Source of the DNA: an uncultured Collinsella sp.
Lineage (GTDB): Bacteria; Actinomycetota; Coriobacteriia; Coriobacteriales; Coriobacteriaceae
NCBI GenBank assembly: GCA_900544465.1
Contig: UQVT01000026.1
Span: 1 to 15,566, forward strand
Length of the DNA: 15,566 nucleotides
Direction of reading: 5' to 3'
The notes below the pieces were generated by a model. The model was not told where the DNA came from. It saw nothing but the letters and a program-made list of their open reading frames with translations, and did not search any database. Positions 1-7,806 of this stretch are shown piece after piece (positions within the stretch are counted from its first letter, which is position 1; every line of letters starts with the position of its first letter). Position numbers and translations under genes: made by a program.

Positions 1-536
1 TGGATGCCCTCGGCGACCTTCTCGACGGCCTTGTCGCCGGCGAGCGTGCGCAGCAGTTCAAGCGCAAAGGGGAGCGACTGGGCCATGCCGCTGGCGGTGA
101 TGATGTTGCCGTCGTGTGTAACCTTGTCACCGGTATAGGCGCCCTCGGGGAAGCTCTTCTCAAAGCCAGGGAAGCATGTGGCGTGGCGCCCCTCGAGCAG
201 GTCGAGCTCGCCCAAGATAAACGGGGCGGCGCAGATGGCGGCAACGTGCTTAGTTGCGGCGAACTCGCAGACCACGTCGCAGACGCGCTGGTCGGCGCGC
301 AGGTTGGTGGCTCCGGGCAGGCCGCCGGGGAGCACGACGCAGTCATACTCGTCAAAGTTGATCTCGTCAAAGAGCGCATCGCAGGTCACGGGAATTTGCA
401 GCGAGCTCACGACCTCACGCGTGGGCATGATCGAGACGAGCGTGGCGCGCACGCCGCCGCGACGCATGACATCGACCATGGTCAAGCATTCAATAGTTTC
501 AAAGCCATCGGCGGCGAGAACGGCAACGCTGGGCAT
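1..536 (-). CDS. DJ-1/PfpI family protein (C-terminus cut by window edge)
   Basis: About 178 residues are visible and no stop is reached before base 1, so only a short C-terminal piece is missing (family members are usually 180-190 aa). The protein resembles the DJ-1 branch of the DJ-1/PfpI (class I glutamine amidotransferase-like) superfamily. It has VDVMRRGG near residues 21-28, VVLPGGLPGATNL at about 67-79, and the nucleophile elbow AAICAAP with the conserved cysteine at about residue 102. The acidic GFETIE stretch (residues 11-16) should supply the glutamate that lowers the cysteine pKa. The chosen ATG follows AAAGGA by 6 nt; an in-frame ATG 15 nt further upstream is possible. Family members act as oxidative-stress or glyoxalase/deglycase-type proteins, but the substrate cannot be read from the sequence. 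It is probably cytoplasmic, since no signal peptide is seen. Confidence 0.85.
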   Translation of the reverse strand, partial: MPSVAVLAADGFETIECLTMVDVMRRGGVRATLVSIMPTREVVSSLQIPVTCDALFDEINFDEYDCVVLPGGLPGATNLRADQRVCDVVCEFAATKHVAAICAAPFILGELDLLEGRHATCFPGFEKSFPEGAYTGDKVTHDGNIITASGMAQSLPFALELLRTLAGDKAVEKVAEGI

Positions 537-572
537 GAGGGTTCCTTTCATAGGCGGCATACAATTAGCCGT

Positions 573-601
573 CTTATACCCCGAAGACCTCCGCTTGCCA
601 C
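573..601 (-). promoter_or_regulatory. Possible promoter of the DJ-1-like gene
   Basis: On the minus strand a TATAAG hexamer (578-573) lies 17 bp downstream of GTGGCA (601-596), a 4/6 match to the -35 consensus. It would give a leader of about 30 nt before the ATG at 536. This is a motif match only. The gene could also be read through from the methyltransferase gene upstream, since no clear terminator was seen between 537 and 642. Confidence 0.3.
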
Positions 602-642
602 GCTCGATTTCCCAATGATTTTTCTGAGCAATGATTAAGTGG

Positions 643-1956
643 CTAGTTGCGCCTAAGGTGGACGACCGTCTCGCAGTGGAAGGTTTGCGGGAACAGGTCG
701 ACTGGCGTGATCTTTACGGGGGAGAAGGTGCCTTCTTCGACAAAGCGTTTGAGATCGCGCGCCAGGGTGGCCGGGTCGCAGCTCACGTAGGCGACATCGC
801 GAGCACTCGTGCTGGCGATAAGGTCGATCGCCTCGGGGGCGAGACCTGCGCGCGGCGGGTCGACCACCAAGACGTCGGCATCCTGGTCGGGGAACTCGCG
901 CACCGCGTCTCCGCCAATGACGTCGACGTTATCAAGCTTGTTGATCTCTAGGTTACGGCGTAGATCGCGCACGGCGGGGCCGTAGGCCTCGACGGCGGCG
1001 ACAAAGTCGCAGCGGCGGGCGAGCGGCAGGGTAAAGGTGCCGGCACCGCAGTACAGGTCTACGGCAAGCTCGTCTTCCTGCGGGTCGAGCGCTTCCATGA
1101 CAAGCTCGATCAAAATCTCGGCACCCTTGGTGTTGACCTGGAAAAAAGACGGGGCAGACAAGCGCATCTGACCCTCGGCGATATTCTCGGTCCATGAGCC
1201 CTCTCCGGCGAGCATTTCGACCTTGGAGACACGGCGGGCCTTCTTTTCGCCCTTGCTCATCACGCGCACGATGCTCGTGGGATGAGCGGCGTCCGCCAGC
1301 ACGCGGGAGACCTGCGAGCGCGGAAAAGAGCCTGTGGGCGTCCAGAGTGCGACCTCGAGTGCCTTGGTGCGGCGCGATGCGCGAATGCCCACGCGTTCGA
1401 GCCCCAAGTCATGGCTGCCGCTTAGATAGTTGAGTGCGCCGACGACCGATTTGAGCGCCTTCGGGAAGCGCTTATCGAACAGCGGGCACGAATCGACGGT
1501 CACGATTTTGCTGGGGTCGACACCGTGCATGCCAAGGCGAACGCGACCGTTGACGACGGTCGGTTCGAGTTCGATTTTATTGCGGTAGCCCCAGGCGTCC
1601 TTGGTGTGGCGGATGGGCTGTATCAGCTCATCGACCTGCTCAGGAGCGAACTTGCCGATGCGCTCGAGCGTGGAGCGCAGGTTTTGCTCCTTGGCGGCGA
1701 GCTGTGCCGTGCGTGAGAGATTGCCCCACGAGCAGCCGCCGCAGATGCCCACGAAGGGGCAGGGAGGCTGAATGCGATCGGGACTTGGCTCCAGAATCTC
1801 GGTGGTGCGGGCGCGCATGAACGACTTGCCGTCCTGTACGACCTCGGCCTCGACGGTGTCGCCTGCCACGGCGCCCTGCACAAAGACGGCCTTGCCGTTG
1901 TCGGCGTGCGCCAGACCGTCGGCGCCGTAGGTCATCGATTCTATAGTGAGCTTCAT
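643..1956 (-). CDS. rlmD: Class I SAM-dependent 23S rRNA (uracil-5-)-methyltransferase, TrmA/RlmD family
   Basis: A 437-aa protein that should methylate C5 of a uridine in 23S rRNA using S-adenosylmethionine. An N-terminal TRAM-like RNA-binding domain (about residues 1-55) is followed by the cysteine set of a [4Fe-4S] cluster, C66-X5-C72-X2-C75 with a fourth cysteine at about 157. The methyltransferase domain has the SAM-binding motif DLYCGAGTF (300-308), VVDPPRAGL (about 364-372), the catalytic nucleophile in SCDPATLARD (C393), and the FPQTFHCE ending with the catalytic base E429. The start follows AGGCAGGG and opens directly into the TRAM domain. In-frame ATGs at 1971 and 1992 would add 5 or 12 residues. 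It lies 113 bp downstream of ppk1, behind that gene's terminator. Family membership is secure. The exact target uridine (RlmD, RlmCD or TrmA-like) is not, so the symbol is provisional. Confidence 0.88.
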   Translation of the reverse strand: MKLTIESMTYGADGLAHADNGKAVFVQGAVAGDTVEAEVVQDGKSFMRARTTEILEPSPDRIQPPCPFVGICGGCSWGNLSRTAQLAAKEQNLRSTLERIGKFAPEQVDELIQPIRHTKDAWGYRNKIELEPTVVNGRVRLGMHGVDPSKIVTVDSCPLFDKRFPKALKSVVGALNYLSGSHDLGLERVGIRASRRTKALEVALWTPTGSFPRSQVSRVLADAAHPTSIVRVMSKGEKKARRVSKVEMLAGEGSWTENIAEGQMRLSAPSFFQVNTKGAEILIELVMEALDPQEDELAVDLYCGAGTFTLPLARRCDFVAAVEAYGPAVRDLRRNLEINKLDNVDVIGGDAVREFPDQDADVLVVDPPRAGLAPEAIDLIASTSARDVAYVSCDPATLARDLKRFVEEGTFSPVKITPVDLFPQTFHCETVVHLRRN

Positions 1957-2004
1957 ATCCCTGCCTGTCATTCGCGTTGTTGTTCGCACCATGGTAGCAG
2001 GGAA

Positions 2005-2046
2005 AAGCGCCCCGCATCCGAGGCTTTCCTCAAATGCGGGGCGCTT
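2005..2046 (-). terminator. Intrinsic terminator of ppk1
   Basis: A perfect 13-bp inverted repeat (2005-2017 and 2034-2046, AAGCGCCCCGCAT and its complement) lies 24 bp beyond the ppk1 stop. Read on the minus strand it is followed by TTTTCC, giving a short U-tract. On the plus strand no T-run follows, so the direction is minus. Confidence 0.85.
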
Positions 2047-2069
2047 CTACAAACTGCTTCTACAAACGA

Positions 2070-4643
2070 CTATTTCGTCTTGCCGGTAATGAGCGTCTTA
2101 AGACCCAGACCGATCAGGCCCAGGCCCATGCGCACGCGGCCGGGGCGATGGCGCTCGATGGCCTTGGTCTTGCCGGCGGGCTTATCGCGACGGGCACTCG
2201 TCCCGGGTGCGGACTTGGTGACCTGCGGCTCGGGCTGAGGTGCAGGTGCAGGCTCGGGCTCAATGACGGTCGCCTGGACCTCTTGGACCTTGGGCGTGGT
2301 CGGCTGCGGATCAGGAGCTGGGGCGGGCTTTGCCTCGGCGGCGGGCTCCGGAGTCGCGGTAGCGGGCTCGGGCGCTTTCTCCATGGCGGGCTCTGCGGCA
2401 GCCTCGGGCTCATTCACCGGGGGAGTGGCAACCGCTTCCGGTTTGGCGGCTGCCCCATGTTCAACCTCGGCCTGAATAGCTTCTTCGGCCACACGTTCCT
2501 TCTCCTGTGCGCGCTGCTGCGCGGCGGCCTCGGCGTTGCGATAGGCACGCTCCAGTAGAGCTTCCTGCGAGTTGAAGGGTTTCTCACCCTCTGCACGTTC
2601 CACGGGGACCCAGGTGCCGTCGCTCGTGAGGCTGCGGGCCTTCACGTTGTCCTGCAGCTGCATGCCCATGTACTCGTGCACTAGGGCGCGGCAGGTGGGG
2701 TCGAGCACGGGGAAGGCGATCTCCACGCGGTGCTCGGTGTTGCGTGTCATCATGTCTGCCGAGCTCAGGTAAATCATGTCCGAGTCCACGCCAAAAGCGT
2801 AAACACGGGCGTGCTCCAAAAAGCGTCCGACGATGGAGCGGACATGCACGTTCTCGGTCTTGCCCGGAACACCGGGCTTGAGGCACGAGATGCCGCGGAT
2901 GATCATGTCTACGCGCACGCCGGCACACGATGCCTCGGCGATCTTGTCGATAACCTCGCGGTCGGTCAGCGAGTTGAGCTTAAAGAACACGCGGGCGGGC
3001 TCGCCGGCAAGGGCGCGCTGGATCTCGCGGTCAAGCCCGCGCATGATGAGCGGTTTCAGTCCGACGGGCGCCACACCCAGGAAGCGGTAGTCGCCGCGCA
3101 GGTTGCCCAGCGACAGATTGCGGAAGAACAGGTTGGCGTCTTCACCGATGCCGGGATGGGCCGTCATGAGCATAAAGTCGCTGTAGAGTTTGGCCGTCTT
3201 CTCGTTAAAGTTGCCGGTGCCCAAAAGCGTGAGGCGGGTGAGCGCCATACCCTCGCGATAGGTGAGCTGGCAGATCTTTGAGTGGCATTTAAAGCCCTCG
3301 GAACCATAGATGACGGTGCAGCCCGCTTCTTCCAGACGCTCGGCCCACTCGATGTTGTTCTGCTCGTCAAAGCGCGCGCGGAGCTCCATGAGCACCGTGA
3401 CCTCTTTGCCGTTCTCGGCAGCATCGATCAGCGACTCGCACAGGCGGCTCTGCTTGGCCACGCGGTAGAGCGTGATGCGCAGCGAGATGCACTCGGGGTC
3501 ATAGGCGGCCTCGTGCACCAGGTCCAAGAACGGGTTCATGGCCTCGTAGGGATAAAAGAGCAGCTTGTCGTGCTGCAGCACCTGCTCGCGGATGGAGCGG
3601 GTCATGTCGATGTTGGGATTGGGCTGCGGCCTAAACGGCGTAAAGAGCAGCTCGTTGCGCAGGTGCTCGGGAATCTTGCCCTCAATGCCGAAGACGTAGC
3701 CCAGGTTGAGCGGGATATCGCAGGTAAAGACAGAGCGGCGCGAAAGCTCGAGCGCCTTGCGGATAGTCTTGAGCGTTGCCTTCTCGAGCGACCCCGAGAC
3801 CGCGAGCACTACCGGCTGCAGGCGCAGGCGCTTCTTGAGGATGCGCTTCATGTGCTGGCGGTAGTCCTCTTCCTCTTCGACGCCCTCGCCGTCCGGATCG
3901 ATGTCGGCGTTGCGGGTGACGCGGATCAGCGCACGATCCAGCGGCTTATAGGAGCCAAAGCAGCTGTCCAAGCAGGCGAGGATGACGCCCTCGAGCAAGA
4001 TGTAGGAGTAGGTGCCGGTGGGCGAGGGGATCTCGACCACGCGGTTCATTGAGGCGGGAATCTCGATAAGGCCCAGCAGGCTCTCCTCGTCGGTGGCGCC
4101 GTCCAGACCACAGGCCAGATAGAGCGCGCCATTGCGCAGGTTGGGGAAGGGGTGGCGCGGATCGATGACCAGCGGCGAGATGACCGGTGACACGTAGGCC
4201 TGGAAGTAGCGGGTTACAAAGGTGCGCTCCTCGGGCGTAAGCGAATCGATGCGGGCGCGGTGAACGCCCAAGGTGTCGAGCTTGCCCTCGATGCTCTTAA
4301 AGATGGACTCCCAACGGGTAAGGAGCCCGGGCATTTCGGCCATGACAGCATCGACCTGTTCGGAGGCGGTCATATTGCTCTTGTTGTCGACAGGTTGTTT
4401 TTTGAGCTCCGCCAGATCGGACAGGCCGCCCACGCGCACCATAAGGAACTCGTCGAGGTTGGACTCGAAGATCGAGACGAACTTTAGTCGCTCGAATAAC
4501 GGAACGGTTTCGTCGAAGGCTTCGTCGAGCACGCGGTTGTCAAAGCGTAGCCAGCTGAGCTCTCGGTTTTGCGTGTACGAGAAGTCGCGCGGCGGTTTGC
4601 GCAGCTTTGCGGCGGCTTGCTTCTTTTCGATTTTGCTCGGCAT
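2070..4643 (-). CDS. ppk1: Polyphosphate kinase 1 with Pro/Ala/Glu-rich C-terminal extension
   Basis: An 857-aa enzyme that reversibly makes inorganic polyphosphate from ATP. The N domain shows NRELSWLRFDN (residues 26-36) and the catalytic core runs to about residue 685. The autophosphorylated histidine is expected at H454 in FKCHSK, followed by GTGNFNEKTAKLYSDF. A second active-site histidine is at about H611 in LEHARVY. All core motifs look intact. The family is typically about 690 aa; here about 155 extra residues follow (703-857). First comes a Glu/Gln/Ala-rich, probably helical segment, then a long Pro/Ala/Glu low-complexity stretch, then a basic tail with a GLGLIGLGL hydrophobic patch ending in GKTK. 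Starts at 4643 or 4649 are both possible; 4643 gives better spacing (9 nt) from GGA, and an ATG at 4688 would add 15 residues. It is divergent from arcA1, with an AT-rich gap between them. Confidence 0.95.
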   Translation of the reverse strand: MPSKIEKKQAAAKLRKPPRDFSYTQNRELSWLRFDNRVLDEAFDETVPLFERLKFVSIFESNLDEFLMVRVGGLSDLAELKKQPVDNKSNMTASEQVDAVMAEMPGLLTRWESIFKSIEGKLDTLGVHRARIDSLTPEERTFVTRYFQAYVSPVISPLVIDPRHPFPNLRNGALYLACGLDGATDEESLLGLIEIPASMNRVVEIPSPTGTYSYILLEGVILACLDSCFGSYKPLDRALIRVTRNADIDPDGEGVEEEEDYRQHMKRILKKRLRLQPVVLAVSGSLEKATLKTIRKALELSRRSVFTCDIPLNLGYVFGIEGKIPEHLRNELLFTPFRPQPNPNIDMTRSIREQVLQHDKLLFYPYEAMNPFLDLVHEAAYDPECISLRITLYRVAKQSRLCESLIDAAENGKEVTVLMELRARFDEQNNIEWAERLEEAGCTVIYGSEGFKCHSKICQLTYREGMALTRLTLLGTGNFNEKTAKLYSDFMLMTAHPGIGEDANLFFRNLSLGNLRGDYRFLGVAPVGLKPLIMRGLDREIQRALAGEPARVFFKLNSLTDREVIDKIAEASCAGVRVDMIIRGISCLKPGVPGKTENVHVRSIVGRFLEHARVYAFGVDSDMIYLSSADMMTRNTEHRVEIAFPVLDPTCRALVHEYMGMQLQDNVKARSLTSDGTWVPVERAEGEKPFNSQEALLERAYRNAEAAAQQRAQEKERVAEEAIQAEVEHGAAAKPEAVATPPVNEPEAAAEPAMEKAPEPATATPEPAAEAKPAPAPDPQPTTPKVQEVQATVIEPEPAPAPQPEPQVTKSAPGTSARRDKPAGKTKAIERHRPGRVRMGLGLIGLGLKTLITGKTK

Positions 4644-5051
4644 ATGCATCTGTCCGTTCAGTCCCCACAAGGGACGGTAGCCTAACACTAATCACTATTG
4701 TCTCAATTTAGTCGACCTGTGGCACGGACGCATCGCGCGAACGGTATCTTTACCTACTTCTTACGCTGCCAAGGCATGCAACTAACTGCCCAACTCGTTT
4801 AGAAACAATCTATATCCATACTCAATTGGTGAGGATGTATGAATAAGAATGATTGAGAGCTGAATATAATCGAATCCAAATTGAATCATGAACAAACGAC
4901 ATATATATGCAGAAAACCGTTTTAGCTATGCAATTCCTAAACATGAAAATATTTGTGCAATCTAGCTTAATTCCTTAGAAAAAAGAACATTTACCTTTGA
5001 AAACCTGCTTTAGAGAACCGAAGTGCATCATGGGGGAATCATATGAGATAT
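4644..5051. other. AT-rich divergent intergenic region between ppk1 and arcA1
   Basis: No credible gene is seen here. The stretch from about 4790 to 5050 is markedly AT-rich compared with the GC-rich coding sequence around it. It contains TGAATAAGAATGA at 4840-4852, a sequence with a close match (TGAATAAAAATGA) upstream of arcA2, and two isolated copies of the arcA operator core: GAACGGTA at 4739-4746 (reading TACCGTTC towards ppk1) and AACCGTTTT at 4915-4923. The ppk1 promoter must lie in this stretch, but no good -35/-10 pair could be assigned. Confidence 0.5.
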
Positions 5052-5118
5052 ACCGTTCATCGCACTTTGCTGACCGTTCGGGGGCGAGGTGGAATTGCAG
5101 GTGGTTTTTGGATATAAC
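5052..5118 (+). promoter_or_regulatory. arcA1 promoter with two CCGTTC direct repeats 21 bp apart
   Basis: CCGTTC occurs at 5053-5058 and again at 5074-5079, a spacing of exactly 21 bp (two helical turns). The -10 box TATAAC is at 5113-5118, in a GGATATAA context, with only a poor -35 (TGGAAT) 17 bp before it. The second repeat starts 39 bp upstream of the -10. The arcA2 promoter has the same arrangement at identical spacing. A weak -35 plus upstream direct repeats fits an activator-dependent promoter. The regulator is not encoded in the window and cannot be named from sequence. Confidence 0.6.
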
Positions 5119-5124
5119 TAGAGC

Positions 5125-5200
5125 TGTCAGCAAGCAGCGTCCCATACGGAGGGGCGCTGATACATTCGGCCAGTAAGGCCCGAAAGAAAGGTAGGAGGCC
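5125..5200 (+). promoter_or_regulatory. arcA1 structured leader and ribosome binding site
   Basis: The predicted 5' UTR of about 75 nt can form two hairpins. The first is CAGCGTCCC (5135-5143) with GGGGCGCTG (5151-5159) around the loop ATACGGA. The second is TTCGGCC (5165-5171) with GGCCCGAA (5177-5184), with one bulged base. They are followed by GAAAGAAAGGTAGGAGGCC and the ATG. AGGAGG ends only 2 nt before the start codon, which is unusually close; the AAAGG at 5187-5191 is better spaced. The arcA2 leader keeps both hairpins with changed bases. Confidence 0.5.
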
Positions 5201-6443
5201 ATGACGAAAGGTCTGCACGTGCCTTCCGAGATCGGCAAGCTCAGGAAGGTCTGCCTGCACCGTCCCGGCGACGAGCTCCTCAACCTGCCGCCCGACGAGC
5301 TCGAGCGACTCCTGTTCGACGACGTCCCGTTCCTGGAGGTCGCGCAGCAGGAGCACGACACCTTCGCCCAGATCCTGAGGGACCAGGGCGTGGAGGTCCT
5401 CTACCTCGAGAACCTCGTCGCCGAGGTGTTCGACCAGGTCCCCGGCGCCCGCGCCGAGTTCACCGACCAGTACATCGCCGAGGCCGGCATCCGCGGCCAG
5501 CACATGCCGCAGATCGTCCGCGAGAAGCTGGACTCCATCGAGGACAACCTCGAGTTCGTCAAGAAGACCATGGCCGGCATGACCAAGTCCGAGATCGACA
5601 TGCCCCTCACGGCGTCCACGACCCTCGACTCCCTGGTCAACTCCGAGTCCGAGTCCGACCTGATCATCGACCCGATGCCCAACCTCTACTTCACCCGCGA
5701 CCCGTTCGCGGTCGTCGGCGAGGGCGTCAACCTCAACCGCATGTACTCGGTCACCCGCAACCGCGAGACCCTGTACGGCAAGTACGTCTTCAAGTACCAC
5801 CCCGACTACAAGGACGTCTCGCTGTACTTCCGCCGCGACTGCCAGTTCCACACCGAGGGCGGCGACGTGCTGAACATCAACGAGAAGACCCTCGCCGTCG
5901 GCATCTCCCAGCGCACCCAGGCCGCCGCGATCGACGTCATGGCCCAGAACATCTTCTGGAACTCCGACTCCAAGGTCGAGCGCATCCTGGCCTTCGACAT
6001 CCCGGTCTCGCGCGCCTTCATGCACCTCGACACGGTCTTCACCCAGATCGACGTCGATAAGTTCACGATCCACCCCGCCATCATGGGCACCCTGCGCGTC
6101 TACGAGCTGACCGCCGGCAAGAACCCGGGCGACGTGAACATCCGCCTGATCGAGGACACCCTCGAGCACGTCCTGGAGGACGCCACCGGCGTCGACCAGG
6201 TCAAGCTGATCCCCTGCGGCGGCGGCGACCCGATCGCGGCCTCCCGCGAGCAGTGGAACGACGGCTCCAACACCCTGTGCGTCGAGCCCGGCAAGATCTG
6301 CGTCTACGCCCGCAACACCGTCACCAACGACGTGCTGTACAAGGAGGGCCTGGACCTTCTCGTCGTGCCCTCCGCCGAGCTCTCCCGCGGCCGCGGCGGC
6401 CCGCGCTGCATGAGCATGCCCTTCTGGCGCGAGGACCTCTAAG
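5177..6443 (+). repeat. Copy 1 of a 1,267-bp perfect direct repeat (arcA gene body)
   Basis: Compared block by block with 8267-9533, this segment shows no difference. It begins 24 bp before the arcA start codon, inside the second leader hairpin, and ends one base after the stop codon. Outside it the two loci differ at once, although the promoters remain recognisably related. There are no terminal inverted repeats, no target-site duplication and no transposase, so it is a duplicated gene and not a mobile element. Confidence 0.93.
5201..6442 (+). CDS. arcA: Arginine deiminase, copy 1
   Basis: A 413-aa cytoplasmic enzyme that hydrolyses L-arginine to L-citrulline and ammonia, the first step of the ADI pathway. 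The family's catalytic residues are all present: D167 in FTRDPFA, E219 in EGGDVL, H275 and D277 in HLDTVF, and the nucleophile C403 in RGGPRCMSMPFWRE. Length matches the family (about 405-415 aa). The start is fixed by the usual MTKGLHVPSEIGKLRKV opening and by AGGAGG just upstream. The gene is transcribed alone: its own promoter precedes it and a strong hairpin follows before the aminotransferase gene. After about the first 20 codons nearly every codon ends in C or G, more extreme than in arcB or the transporter gene. Protein and nucleotide sequence are identical to copy 2. Confidence 0.98.
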   Translation: MTKGLHVPSEIGKLRKVCLHRPGDELLNLPPDELERLLFDDVPFLEVAQQEHDTFAQILRDQGVEVLYLENLVAEVFDQVPGARAEFTDQYIAEAGIRGQHMPQIVREKLDSIEDNLEFVKKTMAGMTKSEIDMPLTASTTLDSLVNSESESDLIIDPMPNLYFTRDPFAVVGEGVNLNRMYSVTRNRETLYGKYVFKYHPDYKDVSLYFRRDCQFHTEGGDVLNINEKTLAVGISQRTQAAAIDVMAQNIFWNSDSKVERILAFDIPVSRAFMHLDTVFTQIDVDKFTIHPAIMGTLRVYELTAGKNPGDVNIRLIEDTLEHVLEDATGVDQVKLIPCGGGDPIAASREQWNDGSNTLCVEPGKICVYARNTVTNDVLYKEGLDLLVVPSAELSRGRGGPRCMSMPFWREDL

Positions 6444-6502
6444 GTCTTCAAGGACCCGTACAGGTCATAATACATACATCTAGCTGCCATTAGATGTCTC
6501 CC

Positions 6503-6536
6503 ATTGGGGCGGTGCGGGTTTTCGCACCGCCCCAAT
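6503..6536 (+). terminator. Strong hairpin between arcA1 and the aminotransferase gene
   Basis: A perfect 14-bp stem (ATTGGGGCGGTGCG at 6503-6516 and its complement at 6523-6536) closes a 6-nt loop, GGTTTT. The following CTTGTATG is a poor U-tract, so it may terminate incompletely or act in both directions. It separates arcA1 from the downstream gene. Confidence 0.7.
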
Positions 6537-6591
6537 CTTGTATGAGGGACGTCAACACGATTGGATGACTGCTTTTGTAAGGAGCTTGGCC

Positions 6592-7716
6592 ATGGACATC
6601 AAGACGATTGGCGTTGAGGAATGGCTCAACGTTTGGGAGAAGAGCGCCACGTGGGACATCGCCCAGTCGACGATTTCGTCGCTCACCATGGGCGAGCTGC
6701 GCGCGCTCGATGAGCAGGACGGCGCCACGTTTTACGAGCGCCTGGACCGCGAGAAGATGAACTACGGCTGGATCGAGGGCTCGCCGGAGTTTAAGGCCGA
6801 GGTTGCCAAGCTGTATCGTCGCGAGGTCAATCCCGATCACATTCTGCAGACCAATGGCTGCACGGGCGCTAACCTCAACGCCATCATGGCTGTGGTCGAG
6901 CCCGGCGACCATGTTATCGCCGAGTGGCCCACCTACGCGCCGCTCTACGAGATTCCGCGCACGCTGGGCGCCGAGGTCGAGTATTGGGAGCTTCGCGAGG
7001 AACTCGGCTGGAAGCCCGATATCGAGGAACTCAAGCGCTTGGTGCGCCCCAACACCAAGCTTATCTGCATAAACAACGCATCGAACCCCATCGGTACGGT
7101 GCTCGATGCCGATATGCTCGGCCAGATTGCCGAGATCGCCCGCTCGGTGGGCGCCTACGTGCTGTGCGACGAGGTGTACCTGCCGCTTGAGAACACTGAG
7201 TCCTTTATGTCGATGGTCGACGTGTACGAGAGGGCCATTGTCACCAACTCGTTGTCGAAGACCTATTCGACGCCTGCGGCCCGCGTGGGCTGGGTCTTGG
7301 CCGACGAAGAGGTGTCCAACCGCATCCGTACCTATCGCGATTACACCATGATCTGCGGCGGCGTGTTCAACGATACCCTGGCGACCTATGTGCTTGAGCA
7401 CAAGGATAAGATTCTCGAGCGCAATCGCAAGATCGTGTTTGGCAACCGCGATATCGCGCAGGCTTGGATCGATACGCAGCATCGCGTTTCCTGGACGGCC
7501 CCGCAGGGCGTGTCCACCTCGTTTATCCAGCTGGATATTCCCGAGGATGACGAGGAGTTCTGCAGGCGCCTGCTGTCCGAGAGGGGAGTGCTGCTGGTCC
7601 CCGGTAGCCGTTTTGAGCTTCCCTGCGGCGCACGCCTGGGCTACTGCGCGAGCGAGGACGTTCTGCGCGAGGGCCTGAGGCTTTTGGGCGAGGCACTGGC
7701 GGAGTTCGATCGCTAG
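6592..7716 (+). CDS. arcT: PLP-dependent class I/II aminotransferase, ArcT-like
   Basis: A 374-aa fold-type I PLP enzyme. Visible cofactor residues are N165 in NNASNPIGTV, D193 and Y196 in CDEVYLPL, the Schiff-base lysine K223 in SLSKTYSTPAARVGW, and a substrate-carboxylate arginine at about R348 in ARLGYC. It starts at the ATG preceded by AAGGAG with a 7-nt spacer; upstream in-frame ATGs at 6538 and 6565 lack such a site. ADI clusters of some lactic acid bacteria carry a putative transaminase called ArcT, and the position between two arcA genes supports the same assignment. The general sequence style also recalls the capreomycidine-synthase (VioD-like) branch of arginine-related PLP enzymes, so another reaction on an arginine derivative is possible. 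The substrate is unknown. A clear terminator follows. Confidence 0.8.
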   Translation: MDIKTIGVEEWLNVWEKSATWDIAQSTISSLTMGELRALDEQDGATFYERLDREKMNYGWIEGSPEFKAEVAKLYRREVNPDHILQTNGCTGANLNAIMAVVEPGDHVIAEWPTYAPLYEIPRTLGAEVEYWELREELGWKPDIEELKRLVRPNTKLICINNASNPIGTVLDADMLGQIAEIARSVGAYVLCDEVYLPLENTESFMSMVDVYERAIVTNSLSKTYSTPAARVGWVLADEEVSNRIRTYRDYTMICGGVFNDTLATYVLEHKDKILERNRKIVFGNRDIAQAWIDTQHRVSWTAPQGVSTSFIQLDIPEDDEEFCRRLLSERGVLLVPGSRFELPCGARLGYCASEDVLREGLRLLGEALAEFDR

Positions 7717-7766
7717 GATTCCGATGGTCTTCGGGGGGCCTTATCCAAATTAGCCGAAGATAATCG

Positions 7767-7806
7767 AAAACGGACCCGTTTCCCTAGGGGAAGCGAGTCC
7801 GTTTTT
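7767..7806 (+). terminator. Intrinsic terminator of the aminotransferase gene
   Basis: AAAACGGAC (7767-7775) pairs with GTCCGTTTT (7797-7805). An inner TTCCC/GGGAA stem extends it, and it ends in a run of five T. The arrangement is a classic rho-independent terminator 50 bp after the stop codon. Confidence 0.9.

Noticed and set aside
612..636. Short direct repeat CAATGATT (612-619 and 629-636)
   Set aside because: Only two copies of eight bases in AT-rich DNA between genes; no function is suggested.
3282..4052. 256-codon plus-strand frame within ppk1
   Set aside because: It is antisense to the conserved kinase core, with no ribosome site and no recognisable domain.
4689..5200. Replication origin or prophage attachment site in the AT-rich region
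   Set aside because: No DnaA-box cluster, tRNA gene, integrase or core repeat was seen; the AT-richness is matched upstream of arcA2 and is better read as promoter-related.
5057..6535. 492-codon minus-strand open frame across arcA1
   Set aside because: Same antisense shadow as at arcA2; the shared protein text merely reflects identical DNA.
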